A stretch of DNA of 64,000 nt, from the NCBI RefSeq assembly GCF_010730055.1, contig NZ_AP022575.1:930001-994000 (forward strand), given 5' to 3'. Below are positions 25,101 to 34,800 of this stretch, piece by piece (position 1 is the first letter of the stretch; every line of letters begins with the position of its first letter). This stretch comes from Mycobacterium shinjukuense (lineage in GTDB: Bacteria > Actinomycetota > Actinomycetes > Mycobacteriales > Mycobacteriaceae). A model generated the notes under the pieces. The model ran no database searches. It saw only the letters and a list, made by a program, of their open reading frames with translations, and was not told the DNA's origin. Made by a program: the position numbers and the translations under genes.

Positions 25101-27213
25101 GCCCACCCCGGTCGCGGCACGCCGCTACCGCGAGCCGGCGACGGCCACCGAGCGCCGGATGTGCGCCATCTTCGCGCGGTTGTTCGGCTGGCAGCAGGTC
25201 GGCGCCGACGACTCCTTATTCGGCCTGGGCGGCCATTCCCTGCTGGCGGCCCGGCTGGTCGCGCAGATCCGCGCCGAGTTCGGCACGGAGCTCAGCGTGC
25301 GCGCGGTGTTCGATACCCCAACCCCGGCCGGCTTGGCGGCGCGGCTGGTCGAGCGGTTTCGCGCCGAGTTCGATATCGAGCTGGACGCGACGGAATCCGA
25401 GGAAACCGGTGACGACACGGTGCCGCGGTCAGCTGCTCGGTCGTCTCGCCCGGAACTCGTCGACCGCGTTCGGCCCCCATGGCCCCCGTTGTCCTACTCG
25501 CAGCTGGCCATGTGGTTCCAGTACCGGTTGAGGGGCGCCAACGACGTCTTCAACATGGCTCTCGCGCTTCGCTTCAACGGTCCGCTGGACACCGCGGTGC
25601 TTGCCGAGGCGGTCAACGACGTGGTGGCCCGTCACGAGGTGCTGCGCACGAACTTCGTCGAACGCCAAGGCGTCCCGTATCAACATGTGCACCCCAGTTT
25701 GCAGGTGCGGCTAGCCGTCGTCGAGACCACCGCCGACCGGCTCGACGCGACCATCGCCGAGCTGCGTCGCTATGTGTTCGCCCTGGAGTCCGAACCCCTG
25801 ATCAGGCCAACCCTGCTGGTGCTTGCCCCGGATTCGCGCCTGCTGCTCTTGCTCGTCCATCACATCGTCACCGATCACAGCTCACTGGGCGTCGTCTTCG
25901 AAGACCTCATCACCGCCTACCGCGCGCGGTTGGCCGGCGCCGCGCCGCGGTGGGCCACGAAGCCACTTCAGTTCGCCGATTACGCTGTGTGGCAACGAAA
26001 TACCTTCGACGCACCGGGCGAATGGGCGCAGGCTGAGCTGGCGTACTGGCGTGCGGCCTTGGCCGGAATGCCCGCCGACATCTCGGTAGCCGCCGACCAC
26101 CCGCGCCCGCCGGTCCTGGGCAGGCGGGGGGAAGTGGTGAATTTCCCGGTCTCCGCGGCCCGCCGGGCCGCCCTGGTCCGGCTGGCCGAGCAATCCGGCA
26201 CCACCGAGTTCACGGTTTACCAGGCGGCTCTCGCGGTCGTGTTACACCAGCTGGGCGGTGGCACCGACATCGCCATCGGCAGCCCGGTGGCGTCCCGGGT
26301 CGACGTCACCACCGCAGAACTGACCGGCCCGTGCGCCAACGTGGTGGTGCTGCGCACCGACCTGTCCGGCGACCCCAGCCTGCGCGCCATCCTGGCGCGC
26401 AGCCGCGAGGTGGTGCTCGATGCGCTGGCACACCAGGAGCTTCCCATCGAGCGCTTGGTGGAGGCGATCAACCCGCCGCGGTCGCCGTCGCGCAACCATC
26501 CGCTGTTCCAGACCTCGATCCACTTCCGTGGCGAGGACTGGGCACTGCTGCCACGTGATCTCACCGGGACCGGCGAAACCACGGTCGCACCGGTGCCGAT
26601 GGACTTCGAGATCTCCCTGCTGGATCTGAACGTGGCCCTGAACGTGACACCGGACGCCGACCTGGACGTGCGGGTGGTCGGCAACGCGGATCTCTACCAA
26701 CCCCAGACCGTTGCGCTGATTGCCGATGCCCTCGACGCCGCACTGGACGCGTTCGCGACGACCCCGGACTCCGCGGTGTCCACGCTGGAGTTGCTGTCGG
26801 CGGCCGACCTGCACCGGCTGCGTACCGCGCCGACCCCGGCCGAGCCGCAATGGTCCCGGCCGAGGATCGGCGGCAGCGTGGAAACCGAACAAGCCCTCAT
26901 TGGCCTGCTTGAGGAGTTGCTCGAGATCACCGGCGTCGATCGCGACGACAACTTTTTCGCGCTCGGCGGTGACAGCATCGTGTCCGTGCAATGGTCGGCT
27001 CGCGCCGCCGCCCAGGGCTTGCCGTTGACCCCGGCGATGGTGTTCGAGCACATGACCATCGCCGAGCTGGCCGCGGCGGTCGACGCGGCCGCCGATCGGC
27101 CTGCGGCCGAGGCCGATTCGACACCCGAAAGCCGGAGCGCGCCGATGAGCGCCTCGGGTCTGAGCGCCGAGGCGTTGGCCGAGCTCACGGCGTCCTGGCA
27201 GCGACACTCGTGA
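22174..27213 (+). CDS. mbtE: Nonribosomal peptide synthetase MbtE (C-A-PCP-C-PCP)
   Basis: 1679 residues, close to M. tuberculosis MbtE (1682). A first condensation domain has HHICWDD near residue 175 (the final Gly of HHxxxDG is replaced by Asp). Adenylation domain: YTSGSTGQPKGVAVAHH near 628 and NHYGPTEAVV. A carrier domain has GLGGHSLLA near 1018. A second condensation domain has HHIVTDHSS near 1228, and a second carrier has LGGDSIVS near 1597. Expected to activate a lysine/N6-hydroxylysine. ATG 22174 has GGCGAGGG upstream; the GTG at 22162 is an alternative. Its stop overlaps the mbtF start (GTGA). Confidence 0.95.
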   Translation: MADDARSVRERRRELLRRRIADSGVAAAQPVDDAAVCAGQRYPLSSGQRRMWFLQSMDPGDTTLNICVAYRLTGALDEQRLSAAFRAVVARHAILRTCFRVDTEGEPYQIFFDDVEIGWRTEDLTYIPEEGRDRRIEARAHDEFGRPFDLTDELPLRITLMRTGTHEFVVLLVVHHICWDDDCWAVFFDELSAAYHGHQLGGRPPQFVAVEVLDNSGEPTVADVGYWADTLRPPPEPLALPGSAAARPSRQAQRRTRALPAQLLGRVEDFARKRSASPFVVLLAAFGVLVRRYTGAPDFLVSVPVTERKAAAAGAIGYFGNTLLLRLTPRSQDTFASFVDAVRQTCLDGFAHRSVGIDRVVREVNPERMGHDGMDRLVRLGFSMRKSVSDFRLDGVTVRQLDELGAVTAHLPLSVAVVLDPAIVELEYQVDVLDAALVDQMLAHYLQLLDRALAEPGRRLVSLDMLGPGERAAVLALSHGELVATPATTMVAMLETAANARPDTVALASDTAELTYAELHRRANRLARWLIGQGFGADDIIGLRLTTSIEFIVAMLAVLKSGAAYLPIDPAYPPDRIDYLVTDARPRTVLGRDDLEAAERAAAGLPDGALIDAERIRPLHPEHLAYVIYTSGSTGQPKGVAVAHHAIAEHVDGFIAEWSMTAEDRLLQSSSVSFDASLLDILVTLSLGARLIVPKPDAFTDIGYVADLIGRHGVTVLHMVPSVLSTVLLLPQVNQWRQLRHVPVGGEALAGEVADKFARYFDAELRNHYGPTEAVVCATHMRVRGSYGARVVPIGVPNRNVYAYVLDEELQPVPVEVIGELYLGGVQLARGYLGRPGMTAERFVADPYNPGMRMYRTGDLVRRNIAGELEFVGRADEQVKVRGFRIELGEVESVIATHPAVRHCLVVAEDTEAGPILAAYLVPMADESHSAHVDLDEIRTHAGSLLPEYMVPNAFAVIPEIPLTVSGKLDRRALPAPTPVAARRYREPATATERRMCAIFARLFGWQQVGADDSLFGLGGHSLLAARLVAQIRAEFGTELSVRAVFDTPTPAGLAARLVERFRAEFDIELDATESEETGDDTVPRSAARSSRPELVDRVRPPWPPLSYSQLAMWFQYRLRGANDVFNMALALRFNGPLDTAVLAEAVNDVVARHEVLRTNFVERQGVPYQHVHPSLQVRLAVVETTADRLDATIAELRRYVFALESEPLIRPTLLVLAPDSRLLLLLVHHIVTDHSSLGVVFEDLITAYRARLAGAAPRWATKPLQFADYAVWQRNTFDAPGEWAQAELAYWRAALAGMPADISVAADHPRPPVLGRRGEVVNFPVSAARRAALVRLAEQSGTTEFTVYQAALAVVLHQLGGGTDIAIGSPVASRVDVTTAELTGPCANVVVLRTDLSGDPSLRAILARSREVVLDALAHQELPIERLVEAINPPRSPSRNHPLFQTSIHFRGEDWALLPRDLTGTGETTVAPVPMDFEISLLDLNVALNVTPDADLDVRVVGNADLYQPQTVALIADALDAALDAFATTPDSAVSTLELLSAADLHRLRTAPTPAEPQWSRPRIGGSVETEQALIGLLEELLEITGVDRDDNFFALGGDSIVSVQWSARAAAQGLPLTPAMVFEHMTIAELAAAVDAAADRPAAEADSTPESRSAPMSASGLSAEALAELTASWQRHS

Positions 27214-30200
27214 CCAGCTCACCGCCGCGGATCGAGGACGTTCTCGCCCTCAGCCCCCTGCAGGAAGGGCTGTTCGCGTTATCCCGGCTGGCCGAGGACG
27301 GCATCGACGTCTACACCATGCAGTTCGTGGCCGATATCGACGGACCGCTTGACGTCGAGCTGCTCCGCCGCAGCGCTCAGGCCATGCTGGACCGGCACCC
27401 GAATCTGCGCGCGGCGTTCTGGGATCGCGATGTGCCCAAGCCGGTGCAGATCGTGCCGGCCCACGCGGAGCTGCCGTGGTCCCAACGCGTCGCCATACCA
27501 ACGGAATTCGAGTCCATTGCGCGATCGGAGCGGCGCCGGCCGTTTGATTTGAGCCGCGGCCCGGCATTGCGCGTGGTGCTGCTCGCAGTGCCCGGTGAGC
27601 GGCGGTACCGGCTGATTTTCACCGCGCACCACATTCTGATGGACGGCTGGGGGCTCGGTGTGTTCTTCACCGAGATGCTCGCCGTGTACCGGGCGGGGGG
27701 ATCGGCCGACGGGTTGCCCACCCCGCGTCCCTACCGGGACTACATCGCCTGGCTGGCGGGGCAGGACAGGGAGGCCGCGATCGCCAAGTGGACCCACTAT
27801 CTGCGGGGGGTGTCCGGGCCGCTGATGGTGGCGAACGGCCCAGCGATGGGCCCGGTCGGTGCGGGTGGTGACGTACCGGAGACGTCGGAATCGCTGCTGC
27901 CCGCCGACGGTACGGCCCGGCTACGGCGTTGGGCCGGCGACAACGGGCTCACGCTCAACACCGCGGTGTTGTTCGCCTGGATCGTGCTGCTCGGCAGGCT
28001 CACCGACCGTCGCGACGTCGTCGTGGGCACCGTGGTCTCCGGCCGCCCGGAGCACTTGCCCGGCGTGGAGACCATGGTGGGGTTGTTCGTCAACACGGTG
28101 CCGGTGGTGCACCACCTCAGCGGCACCGCCGCGGTGGTCGAGCAATGTGCGCGGTTGCAGCGCGAGACATCGGCGATGCGGGACGTCGGCTATCTCAGCC
28201 TGTCGGAACTCCAGCGCGCTCACGGCCACGGAGCCTTGTTCGACAGCCTGTTCGTGTTCGAGAACGCCCCGATCGAGGACGCCATTCGCCCGGTGACCAC
28301 ACCCGACGGCGTCCGATTCCGCCCGGTCAAGGGCGAGAGCCTGACTCACTACCCGGTGACCGTGGTCGCGCACACCAGAGACGACGCGCTGGTGGTGGTT
28401 GTCGAGGCGATCCGCGAGGCGCTGCCGCACCTTCCGGCCGCCGAGATCTGCCAGCGTTTGGTCGGTGTGCTGGACCAGCTGCCCGAAGTTGGCGACCAAA
28501 CCCCCGACGCGCTCGACGTTCTCATCGCGGCCGAGCGCGCCGCATGCGATGACCTCGCGGCCCGTTCGGCGCCCACCCCGGATGACACGGTGTGGCAGGC
28601 CTTCGAGCGGCAGGTCGCCGCCACGCCGGATGCGGTCGCCCTGAGCACCGGCGGTGGTGAGCGCTATACCTATGCCGAACTGTACGATGACGCCGCCCGG
28701 CTGGCGGGCGAGCTGGCCGAACGCGGGGTAGGCCCGGAAGCCGTTGTCGCCCTGGTGCTGCCACGCTCGTCTCGGTCCATCGTCGCCATTCTCGGCGTGC
28801 TGGCCGCCGGTGGCGCCTATCTGCCCGTCGACATCACGCTGCCGGCCGCTCGCATCGAATCCATTTTCCGGCAGGCCAATCCGTTGCTTGCCGTCACCGA
28901 AGCCGGCTGCTCGGAACTGGTCACGGCGGGTATCCCCACCCTGATCATCGACGATCCCGGTGTCTCGGAGCGCATTTCGCGACGTGCAGCCGCTGCCCCG
29001 ACAGTTTCCCGTCATCCCAGCCACAGCGCCTATGTCATCTTCACCTCCGGCTCGACCGGTGAACCCAAGGGCGTCATCGGCACCCATGCCGCGCTGCTGA
29101 GCTATTACGCCGACCATCGCGAGCGGGTGTATCGGGCGGCGTCGGGGCGCCTGGGCCGCCCGATGCGGATCGCGCATGCCTGGTCGCTGGGCTTTGACGC
29201 CTCATGGCAGCCGATGGTCGGCCTGCTCGACGGTCATTGGCTGCATCTGTTCGACCCCGAGGAAATGCGCGACGCCGATCGGCTGGTGCTGGGCATGGCC
29301 GCCCACCGGATCGACATGATCGACACCACCCCGTCGATGTTCGGGCAGCTTCGAGCCGCGGGACTGGCGGATCACAACCTCGCGGTGCTCGCCCTGGGTG
29401 GCGAAGCCATCGACCGCTCGCTGTGGGAGCAGTTGCGCGGGCTGTCGCCCACCGCGGTGTACAACTGTTACGGCCCGACCGAGATGACGGTCGAAGCGGT
29501 GGTGGCCCGGGTCGACGAGCATCCGACGCCGACGATCGGCACGGTGAACGCCGGAACGTTCGGCTACGTGTTGGACTCGGCGCTGCGGATGGTGCCCAAC
29601 GGTGTGGTGGGTGAGCTGTATCTCTCCGGCGCGCAGCTGGCTCGTGGCTACATCGGCGGGTCTGGACTGACCGCGGCCCGTTTTGTGGCCGACCCGTTCC
29701 GCCCGGGCCAACGCATGTACCGCACCGGCGATGTGGTGCGGCGGCTGCCGCACGGTGGCTACGCCTATCTGGGCCGTGGCGACACCCAGGTGAAGATTCG
29801 GGGCCACCGGGTCGAGCTCGGTGAGATCGAGGCCGCGTTGCGTGGCCAGACCCAGGTACACGACGCGGCGGTGTCGGTCTTGTCCCGCGAAACCGGCACC
29901 ATCCTGGTGGGTTTTGTGGTGTGGCAAGACAACGTCGAGGGTGACCTGGCTGGGCTGCGCGCCGCGCTCGCCAAACGCCTGCCGTCCTACATGGTTCCGG
30001 CCAGGATCGTGGCGCTGCCTGCGCTGCCGGTGAACGCCAACGGCAAACTGGACGGCCATGCCCTGGACCGGTTGGCCGAGGACGCGCTGTCGACGGTCCC
30101 CGTGGGTGAGGCAGGGTCGGCGTGCACCGCCACCGAGCGATCGCTGTGCGAACTGTTCGCCGAGCAGTTCAACGGGGTGGTGCCACACCTCGACGACGAC

Positions 30201-31763
30201 TTCTTCCTGTTCGGGTTGGACAGCATTGTGGCGATCTCGTTGGTGCACAAGGCGAGACGACGGGGTCTGGCGTTGAGTCCGCGGACGGTGCTGGGCGCTC
30301 CGACCATTCGCCAGCTCGCGGCCGCCATCGACGCGGCGGCCGGTTCGGATGCGGCCGTTACGGACCCCGACCAGGGTGAGGTGCTGCCGTTACCGATGGT
30401 GTCCTGGCTGTACGAGCACGGCAACTATCGACGTTTCACCCATACCGTATTGCTTCGGCTGCCCACCGGCATCGACCACTCGTCCATCGAGTCGATGCTG
30501 CAGCTGCTGCTCGATGGTCACGACACCCTGCGATCCATTTTGATCGACACCCCGGCGGGCCCGCGTCTGGTCACCCGCGAACCCGGCGTGGTCCGTGCCG
30601 CCGACCTGCTTACCCGGGTAGAACTGGCGAAACCCACTGACGACGAACTGATCTCGGCCATTAGCCGCACCGCTCGCGGTGTGTTGGATCAGATCGATCC
30701 GCGCGCCGGTGCGATGGTGCGATCGGTTTGGTTCTCCGGTGCCGAGCACGGCGAGGTGCTGCTGCTCACCGCTCACCACCTGACGGTGGACGTGGTGTCC
30801 TGGCACATCATGCTGGGCGATCTCGCGGAAGCATGGCGCTGCGTGACGGCCGGCACGGCGCCCAAGATGCTGTCGGAGTTCACGTCGTACCGTCGATGGT
30901 GTGCGCTGATGTGGCAACGGGCCGCTGCCCCAGAGGTGCATGCCCAACGCCAGTACTGGGCCGGGCAGGTCGGCGAACCCGATCCCGTGTTGGGAGCGCG
31001 GCGCCCGGACCCGACACGCGATACCTGGTCCACACTGCGAGTCACCCGGGTGGTCACCCCGGTCGACGTCACCGAGCGCATGCTTTCCACGATCACCCGC
31101 GAGGAAGGTGTGCGTGAATTCTTGTTGGCCGCGGCCACGATGACCATTGCAAGCTGGCGGCGCGAACGTGCGCAGGATCCGGCGTCGGGCACCCTGGTGG
31201 CCTTGGAGGGCCATGGTCGCGCCGATGCCGTCATGAACACCGACACCACCAACACCGTCGGATGGTTCACCAGCGCGTTCCCGGTGCGGCTCGGAGCCGG
31301 TGCGGCGGCGGTCGATATCGAGCGGGCCGAACGGGATTCGGGGGCGGCTCGGGCCCTGCTGGAGTCGGTGGTCTGCCACCTTGGCGCGATCCCCAACGAC
31401 GGTTTGGATTACGGCCTGCTGCGCTATGTGGCCGAGGTCCCCGAGTTGCGGGAGACCGCCGAACCACAGATTCAGTTCAGCTATCTGGGGCGTCTGGACC
31501 TCGGTGTGACCGACCAGCCCTGGTCGCCATTGGCCGGTCCCTATCTCGATGCTCTCCCGGACGATCCCGAGCCCGAGCTGCCGCTGCGGTTCGCCTTGAA
31601 CCTCAGCGCATTTGTCGCCAGCACCCCCGACGGAACACAACTGATCAGCAACTGGCGCTGGTGTGCTGCCCTGTTCACATCGTCGGACATCGACCGCATG
31701 ACGCAATTCTGGCAGCGGGGAATCGCCGCGCTGGCGGCTGGCGTGGACCGCAACCCCGGCTAG
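27210..31763 (+). CDS. mbtF: Nonribosomal peptide synthetase MbtF (C-A-PCP-E)
   Basis: 1517 residues from GTG 27210, which overlaps the mbtE stop by four bases; the longer open frame upstream is inside mbtE. Condensation domain with HHILMDGWG near residue 140. Adenylation domain with FTSGSTGEPKGVIG near 611 and NCYGPTEMTVE. Carrier with FGLDSIVA near 1003. The final domain carries HHLTVDVVSWHIML near 1188, NTVGWFTSAFPV and QFSYLGRLDLG, the motif set of epimerisation domains (or an inactive condensation-like relative). Expected to incorporate the second, terminal lysine that is cyclised in mycobactin-type siderophores. mbtB follows after 40 bases. Confidence 0.95.
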   Translation: MTSSPPRIEDVLALSPLQEGLFALSRLAEDGIDVYTMQFVADIDGPLDVELLRRSAQAMLDRHPNLRAAFWDRDVPKPVQIVPAHAELPWSQRVAIPTEFESIARSERRRPFDLSRGPALRVVLLAVPGERRYRLIFTAHHILMDGWGLGVFFTEMLAVYRAGGSADGLPTPRPYRDYIAWLAGQDREAAIAKWTHYLRGVSGPLMVANGPAMGPVGAGGDVPETSESLLPADGTARLRRWAGDNGLTLNTAVLFAWIVLLGRLTDRRDVVVGTVVSGRPEHLPGVETMVGLFVNTVPVVHHLSGTAAVVEQCARLQRETSAMRDVGYLSLSELQRAHGHGALFDSLFVFENAPIEDAIRPVTTPDGVRFRPVKGESLTHYPVTVVAHTRDDALVVVVEAIREALPHLPAAEICQRLVGVLDQLPEVGDQTPDALDVLIAAERAACDDLAARSAPTPDDTVWQAFERQVAATPDAVALSTGGGERYTYAELYDDAARLAGELAERGVGPEAVVALVLPRSSRSIVAILGVLAAGGAYLPVDITLPAARIESIFRQANPLLAVTEAGCSELVTAGIPTLIIDDPGVSERISRRAAAAPTVSRHPSHSAYVIFTSGSTGEPKGVIGTHAALLSYYADHRERVYRAASGRLGRPMRIAHAWSLGFDASWQPMVGLLDGHWLHLFDPEEMRDADRLVLGMAAHRIDMIDTTPSMFGQLRAAGLADHNLAVLALGGEAIDRSLWEQLRGLSPTAVYNCYGPTEMTVEAVVARVDEHPTPTIGTVNAGTFGYVLDSALRMVPNGVVGELYLSGAQLARGYIGGSGLTAARFVADPFRPGQRMYRTGDVVRRLPHGGYAYLGRGDTQVKIRGHRVELGEIEAALRGQTQVHDAAVSVLSRETGTILVGFVVWQDNVEGDLAGLRAALAKRLPSYMVPARIVALPALPVNANGKLDGHALDRLAEDALSTVPVGEAGSACTATERSLCELFAEQFNGVVPHLDDDFFLFGLDSIVAISLVHKARRRGLALSPRTVLGAPTIRQLAAAIDAAAGSDAAVTDPDQGEVLPLPMVSWLYEHGNYRRFTHTVLLRLPTGIDHSSIESMLQLLLDGHDTLRSILIDTPAGPRLVTREPGVVRAADLLTRVELAKPTDDELISAISRTARGVLDQIDPRAGAMVRSVWFSGAEHGEVLLLTAHHLTVDVVSWHIMLGDLAEAWRCVTAGTAPKMLSEFTSYRRWCALMWQRAAAPEVHAQRQYWAGQVGEPDPVLGARRPDPTRDTWSTLRVTRVVTPVDVTERMLSTITREEGVREFLLAAATMTIASWRRERAQDPASGTLVALEGHGRADAVMNTDTTNTVGWFTSAFPVRLGAGAAAVDIERAERDSGAARALLESVVCHLGAIPNDGLDYGLLRYVAEVPELRETAEPQIQFSYLGRLDLGVTDQPWSPLAGPYLDALPDDPEPELPLRFALNLSAFVASTPDGTQLISNWRWCAALFTSSDIDRMTQFWQRGIAALAAGVDRNPG

Positions 31764-31803
31764 AGCTAGGCGGGCCGGACCAGGTGGCATGAAAGGGACA
31801 TGA

Positions 31804-34800
31804 ATGGAGCCGCGGGATATCGAGTGGATCAGCAAGGACCAGATCAGGGCTACGGTTGCGGCCGAACTCGGTTGCGCCGCACAAGACGTCGCCGACCACG
31901 ACGATCTCATTCGGCTGGGCCTGAACTCGATCCGCATGATGGCGCTGGCCGGGGGCTGGCGCCAGCGTGGCGCCCACGTCACGTTCGCAGAACTTGCGGC
32001 CAGCCCGACGGTTGCGTCGTGGTACGGCCTGCTCAGCGGGGATGCGGGTGCCGCCCCGGCACAGCCGACGGTGGCCGGACCCGTTGATGCTGCGGCCGAC
32101 CAAACCCCTTTCCCATTGGCGACCATGCAGCACGCGTACTGGATTGGCCGCTCCGACGAGCAAGAGCTGGGCGGGGTCGCCGCCCACCTGTACGTCGAAT
32201 TCGACGGTAGGCAGGTAGATCCCGGGCGCCTGGAACGTGCGGTGTCCGATCTCATCGCGATGCATCCGATGCTGCGCACCCGATTCCTGCCGGACGGGAC
32301 TCAGCAAACCATGCCCGGACCGGGTGGGCCGGTGTTCAGCGTGGTCGATCTGCGTGGACGCAGTCCCGAGACCGTGGACGCTGCGTTGGCCGAACTGCGT
32401 GACCGTAAAACCCACCAGCGCCTCAGAATTGAAGACGGCCAGGTCATCGAGATCACGCTGACCCGCTGTGACGACCGCAACCGGCTGCACCTGGACATCG
32501 ACATGCTGGCGGGCGACGCGATGAGCTATCGCGTGCTGGTCTCGGATCTGGCCGAGCTGTACCAAGGGGCGACGCCTGCGGCCCCCGGCTACAGCTACCG
32601 GCGTTATCGTACCGAACGCCAACCGGATAGCCTCGCGCATGACCGGGACCGGCAGTGGTGGCGGCAGCGGTTGCCGGAGATGCCCGGCGCGCCCGAACTG
32701 CCGACCGTCCCGGTCGGGGATCGTCGGGCGCCTCATCGCACCGTGCGCTACCACCACTGGTTGGCGCCGGGTGGCAAGCGGACGCTGATCGCCGGGGCAC
32801 ATGCGCGTGGGGTCACGCCGGCCATGGCGTTGGCGGCGATCTTCGCCGACACCATCGGCGGATGGTCGGCCCAAGGCCGCTTTCTGTTGAATGTGCCGCT
32901 GTTTCACCGTGAACCGGTGCACCCGGACATCGACCGGGTGATCGGAGACTTCACCACGTCGGTCATGCTGGAGGTCGATGTCACCGAAAATGTGTCGGTG
33001 GCCGACCGGGCCCGCGCGATTCAGCGCAGCATGTACGAAAGTGGTTCACACGCCGCCTATTCCGGATTAGAGGTGCTGCGGGATTTGGGCAGATACCGGG
33101 GCGAGCCGGTGCTGGCCCCGGTCGTTTTCACCAGTGCCCTCGATTTGGGTGAGCTGTTTGCCGACAACGTCATCCAGACCTTTGGCGAGCCGGTGTGGAT
33201 CGTCTCGCAGGGGCCGCAGGTGCTGCTGGATGCCCAGGTCACCGAGCTGCGCGGCGGCTTGCTGGTGAACTGGGACGTCCGCGAGTCGGCGTTCCCGCAC
33301 GGCCTGATCGATGCCATGTTCACCCGGTTCACCGAGGCCGTCGACCGGCTCGCCGACGGCGATGCGGGCTGGGACGCCCGGGCCGCGGTCGAGCTGCCGG
33401 CCGCCCAGGCGGCGGTGCGCGCGGCGATCAACGCCACCGGCGGACCGGCCAGCCGACGGTGCCTGCATCAAGGCTTTTTCGAACACGCCGCGGCCAGCCC
33501 GGATGCCCCGGCCGTGGTATGGGGCGTGGGGGACAGCGCGGGCGTGTGGCGCTACCGGGAGCTGGCCGAGAGTTCGCTGGCCGTCGCGGGCGCGCTGCGC
33601 GCTCACGGCGTGCGGCGGGGCGACGCGGTCGCCGTCCAGCTACCCAAGGGTCGCGAGCAAGTCTTGGCGGTGTTGGGCATACTCGCCGCCGGCGGCACGT
33701 ACGTGCCCATCGGATTCGACCAGCCAGACCGGCGCCGCGCCAAGATCTTGCAGACCGCCGATGTTGTTGCGGCGCTGACGGTGGACGGCGCAGACATTGG
33801 GGTCCCGATCCCGTGCGTGTCCATCGACGCGGCGCGCGACCATCGGCAGCCGCTGCCGGCCCCGGAGATTTCCGATACCGGCGAGATCGCCTACGTGATC
33901 TTCACGTCCGGCTCCACGGGCCAGCCCAAGGGCGTCGAGGTATCCCACCGCGCGGCGATGAACACCATCGACGCCGTCAACGAGTGGTTCGCGGTCGGCG
34001 GCACCGATCGAGCGCTTGCGCTGTCCGCACTCGAATTCGACCTGTCGGTCTACGACATCTTCGGCTTGCTCTCGGTGGGTGGCTCGGTGGTGATGGTCGA
34101 TTCCGAGCGGCAGTCCGCCGCCACCTCGTGGGTGGAATTGCTTCGCCACCACCGGGTTTCGATCCTCAACTGCGTGCCGAGCATGCTCGATATGATCCTT
34201 CAGCTCGGCGGCGACCGGCTGGGCGAATCGTTGCGTGCCGTCATCGTCGGCGGTGACTGGGTGGGCGCTGATCTGGCCCGCAGGCTGGCCACGCAGGTGC
34301 CGGGCTGCCGGTTCGCCGGCCTGGGCGGTGCGACCGAGACGGCCATTCACAGCACCATCTGCGAGGTGGCCGGCGAACCGCCGGCGCACTGGGCGACCGT
34401 GCCGTTCGGGATTCCGCTACGCAACGTGCGGTGTCGGGTGGTTGCGCCGTCGGGCCGCGATTGCCCCGACTGGGTACCCGGGGAGTTATGGGTCGGCGGC
34501 GCGAATGTCGCCGCGGGCTACCGCAACGACCCGGAACGCACCGCGTTGCGATTCGTCGACTACGACGGTGTTCGTTGGTACCGGACCGGCGACATGGCCA
34601 GATACTGGCCCGACGGCACCATCGAATTCCTCGGCCGGGCCGACCATCAGGTGCAAATTCGCGGCTACCGGGTCGAGCTCGGTGACGTGGAGAGCGCGCT
34701 TCGCACGGTCCCCGGGGTGCGCCATGCCGTCGCGGCCGTGGTCGGTGCCAACGCACCCAAGCTGGTGGCGGCCGTCGCCGGTGATCCCGGCGGCGTCGGC

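Noticed and set aside
26991..27209. N-terminal extension of mbtF into mbtE
   Set aside because: Arg-rich, unlike NRPS sequence; the condensation domain begins after GTG 27210, which forms a normal GTGA overlap.
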